Positions 29,236-37,765 are shown, counted from the first letter of the stretch. The stretch is DNA of 64,000 nucleotides from Hydrogenophaga sp. (GCF_026125785.1 NZ_JAHCKL010000001.1:128949-192948); one strand, 5' to 3'. Notes: a model not told the origin generated them from the sequence alone. Translations and numbers: made by a program.

Positions 29236-30159
29236 ATGATGTCTGTCCTCACCCTGAAGGGTTCCCGTGTTCTGCTCACCGGCGCCAGCGGCTTCATCGG
29301 CGGCGCGCTCAAGGACCGCCTGCTGTCCGACGGGGTGCAGGTGCATGCGGTGTCGCGCTCGGCGCGTACCTCTGACGAGCCCGGATTGCACTGGCACCAG
29401 GCCGATCTGGCCGACGAGCGCGCCGTCCAGCAGCTGTTTGCCGATGTCCGGCCAGACGGCGTGTTCCACCTGGCCAGTGAGGTGACCGGTGGTCGCGAGA
29501 CCGGTCTGGTGGTGCCCACGCTCAAAGGCAACCTGCTGGGCGCGGTCCACATTCTGTCTGCCGCCACGGAGCAGGGCTGTCGGCGGGTGGTGCTCGCGGG
29601 CTCCCTGGAAGAGCCCGATGGCAGCGAAGCCGCGACGGCTGTGCCTTGTTCCCCCTATGCGGCGGCGAAGTGGGCCGCCAGCGGCTACGCGCGCATGTTC
29701 CACGCGCTGTACCAGACACCGGCGGTGCTGGCCCGGCTGTTCATGGTCTACGGCCCGGGCCAGCACGACTTCCGCAAGCTCGTGCCCTATGTGAGCCGCG
29801 CCCTGGCGCAAGGTGTGTCGCCTCAGCTCTCCAGCGGCCATCGGCCCGTGGACTGGGTCTTTGTCGACGACGTCGTGGAGGGCCTGGTCCGGATGGCGCA
29901 GACGCCCGGTATCGACGGCCAGACGGTGGACCTGGGCAGCGGGGAATTGCACACCATCCGGGAGGTGGTGACCCTGCTGTGCGAGTTGAGCGCGCCTTGT
30001 CCGGCGCCGGCCTTCGGTGCCTTGCCCGACCGTCCGCTGGAGCAGGTCAAGGTGGCCGATACCGATCAGACCCAGCGACAGCTGGGTTGGCGTCCTTGCA
30101 CTCCGCTGCGCCAGGGGCTGCAGCGCACCGTGGACTGGGTCCGGGCGTTGCCGGCGTGA
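29236..30159 (+). CDS. NAD(P)-dependent epimerase/dehydratase (extended SDR)
   Basis: 307 residues. The Rossmann motif TGASGFIGG (residues ~15-23), the active-site tyrosine/lysine in YAAAK, and DWVFVDDVVEGLVRMAQ in the C-terminal half are standard for the extended short-chain dehydrogenase family acting on nucleotide sugars. The typical GSxxVYG serine region reads AGSLEEPDG, so it is not a close GalE match. Two adjacent ATGs (29236, 29239) are possible starts. It is not linked to other sugar genes; the substrate is unknown. Confidence 0.85.
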   Translation: MMSVLTLKGSRVLLTGASGFIGGALKDRLLSDGVQVHAVSRSARTSDEPGLHWHQADLADERAVQQLFADVRPDGVFHLASEVTGGRETGLVVPTLKGNLLGAVHILSAATEQGCRRVVLAGSLEEPDGSEAATAVPCSPYAAAKWAASGYARMFHALYQTPAVLARLFMVYGPGQHDFRKLVPYVSRALAQGVSPQLSSGHRPVDWVFVDDVVEGLVRMAQTPGIDGQTVDLGSGELHTIREVVTLLCELSAPCPAPAFGALPDRPLEQVKVADTDQTQRQLGWRPCTPLRQGLQRTVDWVRALPA

Positions 30160-30229
30160 CCACCGGTGGCGTGGAACTTCCCCGGCGCGGGCCCGCTCCA
30201 TCGAGCGCCCCTCTCCTGAAGCCCTTCTC

Positions 30230-31180
30230 ATGCAAAGACGTACGATCCTCGTGGCCGGCGGCGGTGTTGCCGCTGCCACAGCCACCGCTCTCGGAGCCTA
30301 TATGACCGCTTCCGCCCAGCCTTCCCCGAACACCCGCGCCGCCAGTGACCTGGCCGGCCTGCAGGCCTTGCCCCACACCGAACGCCTGCCCGTGATGTTC
30401 GTGGGCCACGGCAGTCCGATGAACGCGATCGAGGACAACGACTGGCGGCGTACCTGGCAGGCGCTGGGCAGGGAACTGCGCCAGCGCGGCACGCAACCCA
30501 GCCTGATCCTGTGCATATCTGCCCACTGGATCACGCAGGGTTGGCACCTCACGGCCATGGGCCAGCCCCCGACCATCCACGACTTCGGCGGCTTTCCGCA
30601 GGCGCTGTTCGACCAGCAATACCCCGCGCCAGGCGCGCCCGCCGTGGCCCGCGCCATCAGTGCCGACGTGCACCAGCCCGGCGGCGACCGGCCCCTGGGC
30701 CTGGATGAGCGCGAATGGGGGCTGGACCACGGCACCTGGTCGGTGCTCAAGCCCATGTTTCCCGAGGCCGACATCCCGGTGATCCAACTCAGCATGGACT
30801 ACAGCCGCCCGCCGGCCGAGCATTTCGCGCTGGGCCGGGAACTGGCCCGCCTGCGCGAGCGCGGCGTGTTGATCGTCGGCAGCGGCAACGTGGTGCACAA
30901 CCTGCGCGCAGTGCGCCGCGACGTGCCCAACAACCAGGCCTACGACTGGGCTATCGAGTTCGACCGCACGGTGGCGGAGCACATCGGAGCAGGGCGCCTG
31001 GCCTCGCTGGTGGATTTCCAGCAGCAGGGCGCGGTGGCCCAGCTCTCCCACCCCACCTGGGACCACTACCTGCCGCTGCTGTACGCGGCAGGCGCGGTGC
31101 ACGAGCAGGAGGCGCCGCGCTACTTCAACGAAGGCTTCCAGGCGGCGTCGATCTCGATGCGCTCCGTGCTCTGGGGCTGA
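30230..31180 (+). CDS. extradiol-type ring-cleavage dioxygenase, DODA/LigB family (YgiD-like), with Tat-like N-terminus
   Basis: 316 residues. The core (from about residue 50) matches 4,5-DOPA dioxygenase/YgiD proteins: metal-binding His in MFVGHGSPMNAIED, ISAHWIT, LDHGTWSVLKPMFP and LSHPTWDHYLPLLY. Usual members are near 260 residues and cytoplasmic. Here an N-terminal extension MQRRTILVAGGGVAAATATALGAY has a twin-arginine pair and a hydrophobic stretch, suggesting export or membrane attachment. A shorter cytoplasmic version from a later ATG is possible. Substrate unknown. Confidence 0.85.
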   Translation: MQRRTILVAGGGVAAATATALGAYMTASAQPSPNTRAASDLAGLQALPHTERLPVMFVGHGSPMNAIEDNDWRRTWQALGRELRQRGTQPSLILCISAHWITQGWHLTAMGQPPTIHDFGGFPQALFDQQYPAPGAPAVARAISADVHQPGGDRPLGLDEREWGLDHGTWSVLKPMFPEADIPVIQLSMDYSRPPAEHFALGRELARLRERGVLIVGSGNVVHNLRAVRRDVPNNQAYDWAIEFDRTVAEHIGAGRLASLVDFQQQGAVAQLSHPTWDHYLPLLYAAGAVHEQEAPRYFNEGFQAASISMRSVLWG

Positions 31181-31229
31181 GCGTCCAGGGTCTTGCTACG
31201 CTGGTGCCCCAAGAGAGGCTGAATCCGTA

Positions 31230-31397
31230 ATGGATATCGGCGGTTTCCTTGGCGCCTGGCTGGGCGGTGTCGCCATGGCTGACAGCGGCAACCACCTGTG
31301 GATATGGTGAGCCGACGCCGTGCTTGCGTTGGGCGCGGCACTGGTGAACCTGCCCATCCGCGAGGCGCGTTCGACATTGAGCCGGTCGGCTGCCTGA
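31230..31397 (+). pseudogene. remnant of an MFS transporter C-terminus, with in-frame stop
   Basis: Read in one frame from 31230, the DNA gives GGFLGAWLGGVAMADSGNHL then WIW, a TGA at 31308-31310, then ADAVLALGAALVNLPIREAR to a final TGA at 31395-31397. GAWLGG followed by a helix and LNLPIRE-type ending is how many MFS permeases finish. The internal TGA sits where a Trp (TGG) would be expected. Nothing of the other ~350 residues is present upstream. So this is a decayed fragment rather than a gene. Confidence 0.65.
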
Positions 31398-31460
31398 GAC
31401 CCTGGACCGGTCGGTCAACTGAACAACCGGGGCGCCTCTTCAACTTGTTTTGATCCACGC

Positions 31461-31500
31461 TTGCACGTCAGCCCGATTCTGAGTATGATGCTCATCATGC
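31461..31500 (+). promoter_or_regulatory. tetR promoter with overlapping palindromic operator
   Basis: TTGCAC (31461-31466) and TATGAT (31484-31489) are 17 bp apart, a good sigma70 promoter. The -10 lies within TATGATG-CT-CATCATGC (31484-31500), whose core ATGATG/CATCAT is a perfect palindrome and recurs at 32115-32131. Transcription would begin about where the ATG at 31497 lies. Confidence 0.7.
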
Positions 31501-32087
31501 GAAAAGCCACCAGCGTCCGAACCGCCGCCAAAGAGGCCTCGCACGAGCGCATCGTGCAGGCCGCCGCCCGCGCCATCCGGCGCAGCGGGTACGACGGCAC
31601 CGGGGTCGCCGACATCATGAAAGAGGCGGGTCTGACACACGGCGCCTTCTACGCCCACTTCGAGTCCCGCGAAGCCATGCTGGCCGAAGCGGCGGACCGC
31701 GCCGGTGCCGAGTCCAACGCCTATGCAGCCCAAGTCATTGCCTCGGCTCCGCCGGAGCAGGCCGTGCAGGCGCTGATGCACACATACCTTTCCAAGGAGC
31801 ACCAGGTGGGCATCGAGACCGGCTGCCCGATTTCGGCCCTGGGTTCCGAGATGCCTCGGCAGTCGCCGGAAGTGCGCCGGGCCGCCACGCGCCACATCAA
31901 GGAAATGATCGATCTGGTCGCCCGCCAGTCGCCCGATTGGGGAGAGCCCGCAGCCCATGAGCGCGCACTGGTGTCGGTGGCCACCATGGTGGGTACGCTG
32001 ATCCTGGCCCGGGCCGTCGACGACCCGGCTTTGTCGGACGCGCTGTGTAGCGCGACCTTGAAGCGCCTGGACTCTTCAGGTGCCTGA
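31497..32087 (+). CDS. TetR/AcrR-family transcriptional regulator
   Basis: 196 residues from ATG 31497 (31485 and 31488 are in-frame alternatives, but lie in the promoter -10). The N-terminal helix-turn-helix is IVQAAARAIRRSGYDGTGVADIMKEAGLTHGAFYAHF, typical TetR. The C-terminal ligand domain includes TGCPISALGSEMPRQSPEVRRA. It is followed by a terminator, then by the same palindrome before an NADP-dependent oxidoreductase gene, so it probably represses itself and that gene. If transcription starts at the predicted +1, the mRNA is nearly leaderless. Confidence 0.92.
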   Translation: MRKATSVRTAAKEASHERIVQAAARAIRRSGYDGTGVADIMKEAGLTHGAFYAHFESREAMLAEAADRAGAESNAYAAQVIASAPPEQAVQALMHTYLSKEHQVGIETGCPISALGSEMPRQSPEVRRAATRHIKEMIDLVARQSPDWGEPAAHERALVSVATMVGTLILARAVDDPALSDALCSATLKRLDSSGA

Positions 32088-32105
32088 TGGCCGGCGCTTT
32101 TTTTT
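32061..32105 (+). terminator. rho-independent terminator at the end of tetR
   Basis: AAGCGCC (32061-32067) pairs with GGCGCTT (32093-32099) around an inner TCAGG/CCTGA hairpin, followed by eight T residues (32098-32105). It overlaps the last codons of tetR. Confidence 0.7.
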
Positions 32106-32114
32106 ATCAGTTTA

Positions 32115-32131
32115 TATGATGATCATCATGC
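32115..32131. promoter_or_regulatory. second copy of the TetR operator palindrome
   Basis: TATGATG-AT-CATCATGC matches the site at 31484-31500 in every base except the two central ones. It lies 74 bp before the oxidoreductase start and includes a -10-like TATGAT. Confidence 0.75.
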
Positions 32132-32204
32132 AAAGCAGGTCGGCAGACCGGTGCGTCGGACCTGTGCCAGGCCCTCTTTTGACTCTTTTGAACAAGGAAC
32201 AGGC

Positions 32205-33206
32205 ATGAAGGCCTTCGTTGTAGACCGCTACGGGAAAAAGGCGCCGCTGCGCGCTGCCGACATGCCAGAGCCGGCGGTGCGTGATGATGACGTACTGATC
32301 GAAGTGCACGCCACCGCGGTGAACCTGCTGGACTCGAAGATCCGGAGCGGCGAGTTCAAGCTCATCCTGCCATACCGCACACCGTTCGCGCTGGGCCACG
32401 ATGTGGCGGGCGTGGTGATCGGCGTCGGAAGCCGGGTGCGCCAGTTCAAGGTGGGCGACGAAGTCTACGCCAGGCCCGACGACTTGCGCATCGGCACGTT
32501 TGCCGAACGCATTGCCGTGCGGGAAGCCTCGGTGGCGCTCAAGCCGCGCAACCTGAGCATGGTGGAGGCTGCCTCCATTCCGCTGGTGGGCCTCACGGCC
32601 TGGCAGGCACTGGTGGATATCGCCCGGCTCAGGAAGGGCCAGAAGGTTTTCATCCAGGCGGGCTCCGGCGGTGTGGGCACTTTCGCCATCCAGCTGGCCA
32701 AGCACCTGGGCGCGACGGTCGCCACCACCACCAGCGCGGGCAACACCGTGCTGGTCAAGGGCCTGGGCGCGGACGTGACCATCGACTACCGGACCGAAGC
32801 CTTCGAAGACCGCCTGAGCGGCTACGACGTCGTGCTGCACAGCCAGGACAGCAAGGCCCTGGCGAAATCCCTGGGTGTGCTCAAGCCCGGTGGCCAGTTG
32901 GTCTCTATTTCCGGGCCGGCCGACCCCGAGTTTGCAGAAGCCATCAAAGCTCCCTGGCTGGTCAGGCAGGTGATCCGTGGGCTTAGCCTAGGCCCCCGCC
33001 GGCGGGCGCAACGCCTCAAGGTCCGCTTCGCCTTTCTGTTCATGAAGGCCAGCGGCAGCCAACTGCGACAGATCACGTCCCTGATCGAATCGGGGGCCAT
33101 CCGCCCCGTGGTCGACAAGGTCTTCCCCTTCGATGCCGCCAACGACGCCCTGGCCCACGTCGAAAGCGGCCGCGCCAAAGGCAAGGTGGTCATCCAGGTG
33201 CGATGA
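32205..33206 (+). CDS. NADP-dependent oxidoreductase, quinone-oxidoreductase-like MDR
   Basis: 333 residues, medium-chain dehydrogenase/reductase without the zinc cysteines of alcohol dehydrogenases. GHDVAGVVIGVGSRV and FKVGDEVYAR form the catalytic half. The coenzyme motif is FIQAGSGGVGTFAIQLAKHLGA (AxGGxG type, about residues 147-168). Such enzymes reduce quinones or enals with NADPH and are often induced by electrophiles through TetR-type repressors, fitting the shared operator upstream. The start follows AAGGAACAGGC. The exact substrate is unknown. Confidence 0.9.
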   Translation: MKAFVVDRYGKKAPLRAADMPEPAVRDDDVLIEVHATAVNLLDSKIRSGEFKLILPYRTPFALGHDVAGVVIGVGSRVRQFKVGDEVYARPDDLRIGTFAERIAVREASVALKPRNLSMVEAASIPLVGLTAWQALVDIARLRKGQKVFIQAGSGGVGTFAIQLAKHLGATVATTTSAGNTVLVKGLGADVTIDYRTEAFEDRLSGYDVVLHSQDSKALAKSLGVLKPGGQLVSISGPADPEFAEAIKAPWLVRQVIRGLSLGPRRRAQRLKVRFAFLFMKASGSQLRQITSLIESGAIRPVVDKVFPFDAANDALAHVESGRAKGKVVIQVR

Positions 33207-33252
33207 ACCACCGCCTCTGAACGTTCTTTCCGAACCTTTTGCACGCCTACAA

Positions 33253-33270
33253 GTATGACCACCGTCATAC
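33253..33270. promoter_or_regulatory. perfect inverted repeat before the SDR gene
   Basis: GTATGAC (33253-33259) and GTCATAC (33264-33270) are perfect inverted arms around CACC, 30-47 bp before the SDR start. It resembles an operator of a dimeric repressor, though it is not the same sequence as the TetR sites. Confidence 0.55.
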
Positions 33271-33299
33271 GACACCCCCAACCCACCCAGGAGTCATCC

Positions 33300-33998
33300 A
33301 TGCAGATCGAAAATTCCGTTGTTCTGATCACCGGTGCCAACCGTGGCATCGGCCTTGCCTTTTCTCGCGAACTGCTCGCCCGCGGTGCCCGCAAGGTCTA
33401 CGCCGCGGCCCGCGACCCCGCCACCGTGACCCTGCCCGGGGTGCACGCCCTGCAGCTGGACGTCACCCAGCCCGATCAGATCGCCGCCGCGGTCCGGCAG
33501 GCCGGCGATGTGACCCTGGTCATCAACAACGCCGGCATCGCCCAGCCCGGCGGCTTTCTGGCCGAGAACAGCGAGGCGGTGACGCGGCGTATCTTCGAGA
33601 CCAACTTCTACGGCATGCTGAACGTGAGCAAGGCCTTTGCGCCCGTGCTCAAGGCCAACGGCGGCGGCGCGCTGCTTAACGTTCTGTCGGTGGCCTCTTG
33701 GGTCAACGGCAGTGAGTTGGCCGCCTACTCGGCGAGCAAATCGGCCGCCTGGGCGCTGACCAACTCGCTGCGCCACGAACTGGTGGCTCAGAAGACCCAG
33801 GTGCTGGGTCTGCACATGGCTTACGTCGACACCGACCTGACGCGGGGCTTCGATGTGCCCAAGACCAGCCCCGAAACCATCGTGCAACGCGCGCTGGACG
33901 CGCTGGCGGCAGGTGCCGAGGAAGTGCTGGCCGATGCGCTCACCGAGCAGGTGAAGCAGGGCGTGACGGCGCCGCGTCCGTTCTACCTTCCACAGTAG
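33300..33998 (+). CDS. short-chain dehydrogenase/reductase (classical SDR)
   Basis: 232 residues with the cofactor motif TGANRGIGLAF (residues ~11-21), NNAGIAQPGG, a catalytic Ser in LNVLSVASW, and YSASKSAAW carrying the Tyr and Lys. ATG 33300 is chosen because CAGGAG lies just before it; the frame is open to 33255. It follows the oxidoreductase on the same strand, 93 bp apart, with its own palindrome in between. Substrate unknown; these pairs often belong to electrophile or carbonyl stress sets. Confidence 0.9.
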   Translation: MQIENSVVLITGANRGIGLAFSRELLARGARKVYAAARDPATVTLPGVHALQLDVTQPDQIAAAVRQAGDVTLVINNAGIAQPGGFLAENSEAVTRRIFETNFYGMLNVSKAFAPVLKANGGGALLNVLSVASWVNGSELAAYSASKSAAWALTNSLRHELVAQKTQVLGLHMAYVDTDLTRGFDVPKTSPETIVQRALDALAAGAEEVLADALTEQVKQGVTAPRPFYLPQ

Positions 33999-34038
33999 GG
34001 CACGGCCAGACGTGCAGCGCGCCAGGCGGCGAGGGCGT

Positions 34039-35235
34039 TCAGACCACCTGCGCGATGGCGCGGCAGACGTAGTCGATGTTCTTGCTGTTGAGCGCGGCCA
34101 CGCACATGCGGCCGGTGTCCGTGCCGTAGACGCCGAACTCGCTGCGCAGGCGCACCATCTGGTCCTTGCTCAGGCCGGAGTAGCTGAACATGCCGATCTG
34201 GCTGGTGATGAAGCCCATGTCCTGCTTCACACCGGCGGCCTTGAGGCCATCCACCAGCTTCTGGCGCATGGCCTTGATGCGCACCCGCATCTCGCCCAGT
34301 TCCTTTTCCCACAGGGCCCGCAGCTCCGGGTTGTTCAGCACCGCAGCCACCACCGCGCCGCCGTGCGTGGGTGGGTTGGAGTAGTTGGTGCGGATCACGA
34401 TCTTGAGCTGGGACAGCACGCGGGCCGCCTCATCGGCGTTGTCGCACAGCACGGACAGGGCGCCCACGCGCTCGCCATACAGGCTGAAGCTCTTGGAGAA
34501 GGAGGTGGAGACGAAGAAGGTCAGGCCGGCGGCGACGAACTTGCCGATCACCGCGCCGTCTTCGGCGATCCCGTGGCCAAAGCCCTGGTAGGCCATGTCC
34601 AGGAAGGGGGTGAGGCCGCGTGCCTTGACCACCGCGACCACCTGGTCCCATTGCGCGGGCGTGATGTCGTAGCCGGTCGGGTTGTGGCAGCAGGCGTGCA
34701 GGACCACGATGGTGCCGGCCGGTGCCGCGTTCAGACTGGCCAGCATGCCGTCGAAGTTGACGCCGCGGCGCGCGGCGTCGTAGTAAGCGTAGGTGTCGAC
34801 CTTGAAGCCGGCGTTGGTGAACAGCGCACGGTGGTTTTCCCAACTCGGGTCGCTGATCAGCACGGTTGCCTCGGGCTTGAGCTTCTTGAGGAAATCCGCA
34901 CCGATCTTCAGGCCGCCGGTGCCGCCCAGGGCCTGCACTGTGGCCACGCGGCCGGACTTCACGGGCTCGGCCTCGGCGCCGAAGACCAGGCTCTTGACGG
35001 CCGCGTCGTAGGCGGCGATGCCGTCAATGGGCAGGTAGCCGCGCGCCGAGGGCTTGTCCATCAGCGCCTTTTCGGCGGCCTGCACGCATTGCAGCAGCGG
35101 CAGCTTGCCGTTGTCGTCGAAGTACACGCCGACACCAAGGTTGACTTTCTGGGGATTGGCGTCGGCGGCGAACTGCTCGTTCAGACCCAGAATCGGGTCG
35201 CGGGGGGCCATCTCGACGGCGGAGAAAAGAGACAT
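34039..35235 (-). CDS. aromatic amino acid / aspartate aminotransferase
   Basis: 398 residues, class I PLP transaminase of the AspC/TyrB type. N-terminal MAPRDPILGLNEQFAAD and VNLGVGVYFDDNGKLP are hallmark sequences. The substrate loop HACCHNPTGYD and the PLP lysine in STSFSKSFSLYGERVG are seen, and the substrate-carboxylate Arg lies in GRMCVAAL near the C-terminus. It transfers amino groups between aspartate or aromatic amino acids and 2-oxoglutarate. The start at 35235 (MSLFSAVE) fits relatives. TyrB and AspC cannot be separated by eye. Confidence 0.93.
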   Translation of the reverse strand: MSLFSAVEMAPRDPILGLNEQFAADANPQKVNLGVGVYFDDNGKLPLLQCVQAAEKALMDKPSARGYLPIDGIAAYDAAVKSLVFGAEAEPVKSGRVATVQALGGTGGLKIGADFLKKLKPEATVLISDPSWENHRALFTNAGFKVDTYAYYDAARRGVNFDGMLASLNAAPAGTIVVLHACCHNPTGYDITPAQWDQVVAVVKARGLTPFLDMAYQGFGHGIAEDGAVIGKFVAAGLTFFVSTSFSKSFSLYGERVGALSVLCDNADEAARVLSQLKIVIRTNYSNPPTHGGAVVAAVLNNPELRALWEKELGEMRVRIKAMRQKLVDGLKAAGVKQDMGFITSQIGMFSYSGLSKDQMVRLRSEFGVYGTDTGRMCVAALNSKNIDYVCRAIAQVV

Positions 35236-35485
35236 GCTGGGGTTCCTGGGGGTTGGTGGCGGAAGCACCCGGCATTTTACCGTTTGCCCCTTTGCGCTTC
35301 TGGCTGTGGCGGGCCGCGCAAACCTGTACGAAGGAAATGCGCCAGAGCGTGAGCTTGTGCATGCCGATCCTCAGTTTGCGCAGACCGTTACGCAGCTTGA
35401 GAGGGGTTTTGTATGCGGGCTGGGGTATAGTCAAAAAGACTGTTAACTTTTACTAACATATCCCCGCTTCAAGAGGTAACGAGCC
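35236..35485 (+). promoter_or_regulatory. control region before the exopolysaccharide locus
   Basis: A 250-bp non-coding stretch between the divergent aminotransferase and the EPS export gene. It contains TATAGT (35426-35431) without a matching -35, a small hairpin AGTC-AAAAA-GACT (35429-35441), and an AT-rich tract to 35460 that contrasts with the surrounding GC-rich sequence. AAGAGG precedes the first ATG. I saw no sigma54 GG-GC element. The start of the EPS transcript is most likely here. Confidence 0.45.
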
Positions 35486-36130
35486 ATGCAAAGACAAGCT
35501 TCAGGAACCATGCGCGCCACCGTTTCCCGCCTGGCGCTGGCGGCCTCGGTGCTGGCCGTGGCCGGCTGCGCCGGTTTCAGCAGCCCGAGCTATCCGCCTG
35601 CCCCGGCCGTGGCCGCTGCCTCGAAGGACTACAACTATGTGATCGGCCCGGGTGATGTGCTCAACATCAACGTCTGGCGCAACCCTGAGCTGTCTTCCAC
35701 CGTGCCGGTGCGTCCGGACGGCAAGGTGTCTGCGCCTCTGGTGGATGAACTGGTTGCGCAAGGCAAGACTTCGCAGGAAGTGGCCCGCGACATCGAGAAG
35801 GCTCTGGGCAAGTTCGTCCGCGATCCGGTGGTGACGGTGATCGTCACGACCTTTGTCGGCCCCTATGCCGAGCAGGTGCGTGTGGTGGGTGAGGCGGCCA
35901 AGCCGCAGTTCCTGCCGTTCAAGCAGAAGATGACGGTGATGGACGTGATGATCGCCGTGGGCGGTCTGACCGACTTCGCCGACGGCAACAAGGCCACGAT
36001 CGTGCGCGCCGCCGAAGGCAACAAGCGCTACAGCGTGCGTCTGCGCGACCTCATCAAGGGTGGCGACATTTCCGCCAACGTGGAGATGCTGCCCGGTGAC
36101 GTGCTGATCATCCCGCAGGGCTGGTTCTGA
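35486..36130 (+). CDS. XrtA/PEP-CTERM-associated exopolysaccharide export lipoprotein (Wza/OPX type)
   Basis: 214 residues. A lipoprotein signal ends at LAVAGC with C28 as the lipid site. The polysaccharide biosynthesis/export domain follows (YVIGPGDVLNINVWRNPELS), then a SLBB domain (VRVVGEAAKPQFLPF). OPX proteins form the outer-membrane exit channel for polysaccharide. The sequence matches the form found next to exosortase A systems and it opens the operon, followed by the chain-length determinant. Shorter than E. coli Wza (about 380 residues), so it is the short OPX class. Confidence 0.93.
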   Translation: MQRQASGTMRATVSRLALAASVLAVAGCAGFSSPSYPPAPAVAAASKDYNYVIGPGDVLNINVWRNPELSSTVPVRPDGKVSAPLVDELVAQGKTSQEVARDIEKALGKFVRDPVVTVIVTTFVGPYAEQVRVVGEAAKPQFLPFKQKMTVMDVMIAVGGLTDFADGNKATIVRAAEGNKRYSVRLRDLIKGGDISANVEMLPGDVLIIPQGWF

Positions 36131-36205
36131 CGCTGGCGCCTCGGGCGCTCAACGGCTGGCGGCAACGCCGGCCGGACGTTTCGCATTCTTCTAACGGTTG
36201 CTTGC

Positions 36206-37765
36206 ATGCACGACCTCATCAATCAAATCACGACCTACCTGAGGGGCATGTGGAAGTACCGCCGCCTCGGGGTGCTGGTGGCCTGGCTGGTGGCCGCGGT
36301 GGCTTCCGTGGGCGTGATGCTCATCCCCGACCGCTACGAAGCCTCGGCGCGGGTCTATGTGGACACCCAGTCCATCTTGCGCCCGCTGATGGCCGGCCTG
36401 GCGGTGCAGCCGGATGTGGAGCAGCAGGTGGCCATGCTCAGCCGCACGCTCATCAACCGCCCGACGGTGGAGAAGCTGGTGCGCATGGCCGACCTGGACA
36501 TGGCGGCCAAGTCCAAGGAAGAGCAGGAACGGCTGATTTCCCAGGTGGCCAGTTCGGTGTCCATCGAGGCGGGTGGCCGTGACAACCTCTACCGCCTGTC
36601 CTACCGGGGTGAAAGCCCCGACATGGCGCTGCGCGTGGTGGGCTCGCTGCTGACCATCTTCGTTGAATCGGGCATGGGCAGCACCAAGAGCGATTCCGAG
36701 AGCGCGCGCCGTTTCATCGAAGAGCAGATCAAGAACTACGAGGCCAAGCTGACCGAGGCCGAGACCCGTCTCAAGGAGTTCCGGCTGCGCAACCTGGACA
36801 TGCAGGCCCAGGGCGGTCCGGATTCGGCGGCCCGCATGGCGGAACTGTCCAACACCCTGAACCAGGCTCGCCTGGAGCTGCGCGAAGCCGAGAGTGCCCG
36901 CGAGGCCGCGGCCCGTCAGCTTGAGGCGGTGCGCACGGCCCAGCGCAATTCGCCGCAGCCCAGCGCCGTGATCGCCACGCCCGAGGTGGACCAGCGCATC
37001 GCCGACCTCAAGCGCAGCCTGGACAGCCTGCTGCAGCGGTATACCGACCAGCACCCCGACGTTGTCAACACCCGTCGCCTGATCCGGGATCTGGAAGAGC
37101 AGAAGCGCCGCGAAGTGGCCGAGCTCCAGCGCCAGGCCGCCGCGAACCCGGGCACGCCGCTGGTGTCGCAGAACCCGGCGATCCAGGAACTGGTGCGCAT
37201 CCATTCGGCTTCCGAGGTTCAAGTCGCCTCATTGCGTGCCCGCGTCGGTGAATACGAATCCCGCGTGGCACGGGCCCGTGAGCAGCTCAAGGTGGCTCCC
37301 CAGATGGAGGCCGAGCTGGCCCAGCTCAACCGCGACTACGAAGTTCACCGCAAGAACTACGAAGACCTGGTGGTGCGCCGCGAGACCATCAACATGAGCG
37401 GCGAGCTGGAGAGCTCCACCGGCCTGGCCGACTTCCGCGTGATCGACCCGCCACGTGCGGGCAACAAGCCGGTGGCACCCAACCGGGTGCTGATGCTGCC
37501 GCTGGTGCTGATCCTGGGCATAGGCGCCGGCGTGGGCATCACCTTCCTGATGAGCCAGATCCGCCCGGTGTTCTTCAACGCCAACGCCTTGCGCAACGCG
37601 ACCGACCTGCCGCTGCTGGGCGTGGTGACACTGGTCAGGAACGACGCGACACGCCAGCGTGAGCGGAGCAGTCTCCTGCGTTTCAGTGCATCCCTGGGTG
37701 CGCTGGTGTTGGTGGTCCTGGTTGGCATGGCGGTGCTGTCGTACCGGTCCGGCCTTGTGAAGTGA
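36206..37765 (+). CDS. XrtA-system polysaccharide chain-length determinant (Wzz/PCP type)
   Basis: 519 residues in the inner membrane. A first helix lies near residues 22-42 (LVAWLVAAVASVGVMLIP). A long periplasmic coiled-coil domain follows (about 150-400) with the RDLEEQKRREVAEL and AQLNRDYEVHRKNYEDLVVRRE stretches. A second helix lies near 430-452, and an extra C-terminal helix near 490-510. It sets polymer length together with the autokinase encoded next. PEP-CTERM-type chain-length proteins have this length and lack the fused kinase domain. Confidence 0.93.
   Translation: MHDLINQITTYLRGMWKYRRLGVLVAWLVAAVASVGVMLIPDRYEASARVYVDTQSILRPLMAGLAVQPDVEQQVAMLSRTLINRPTVEKLVRMADLDMAAKSKEEQERLISQVASSVSIEAGGRDNLYRLSYRGESPDMALRVVGSLLTIFVESGMGSTKSDSESARRFIEEQIKNYEAKLTEAETRLKEFRLRNLDMQAQGGPDSAARMAELSNTLNQARLELREAESAREAAARQLEAVRTAQRNSPQPSAVIATPEVDQRIADLKRSLDSLLQRYTDQHPDVVNTRRLIRDLEEQKRREVAELQRQAAANPGTPLVSQNPAIQELVRIHSASEVQVASLRARVGEYESRVARAREQLKVAPQMEAELAQLNRDYEVHRKNYEDLVVRRETINMSGELESSTGLADFRVIDPPRAGNKPVAPNRVLMLPLVLILGIGAGVGITFLMSQIRPVFFNANALRNATDLPLLGVVTLVRNDATRQRERSSLLRFSASLGALVLVVLVGMAVLSYRSGLVK

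Noticed and set aside
35397-35431. TTGAGA and TATAGT as a promoter for the EPS operon
   Set aside because: The spacing is 23 bp, too long for sigma70, so I list only the -10-like element inside the control region.
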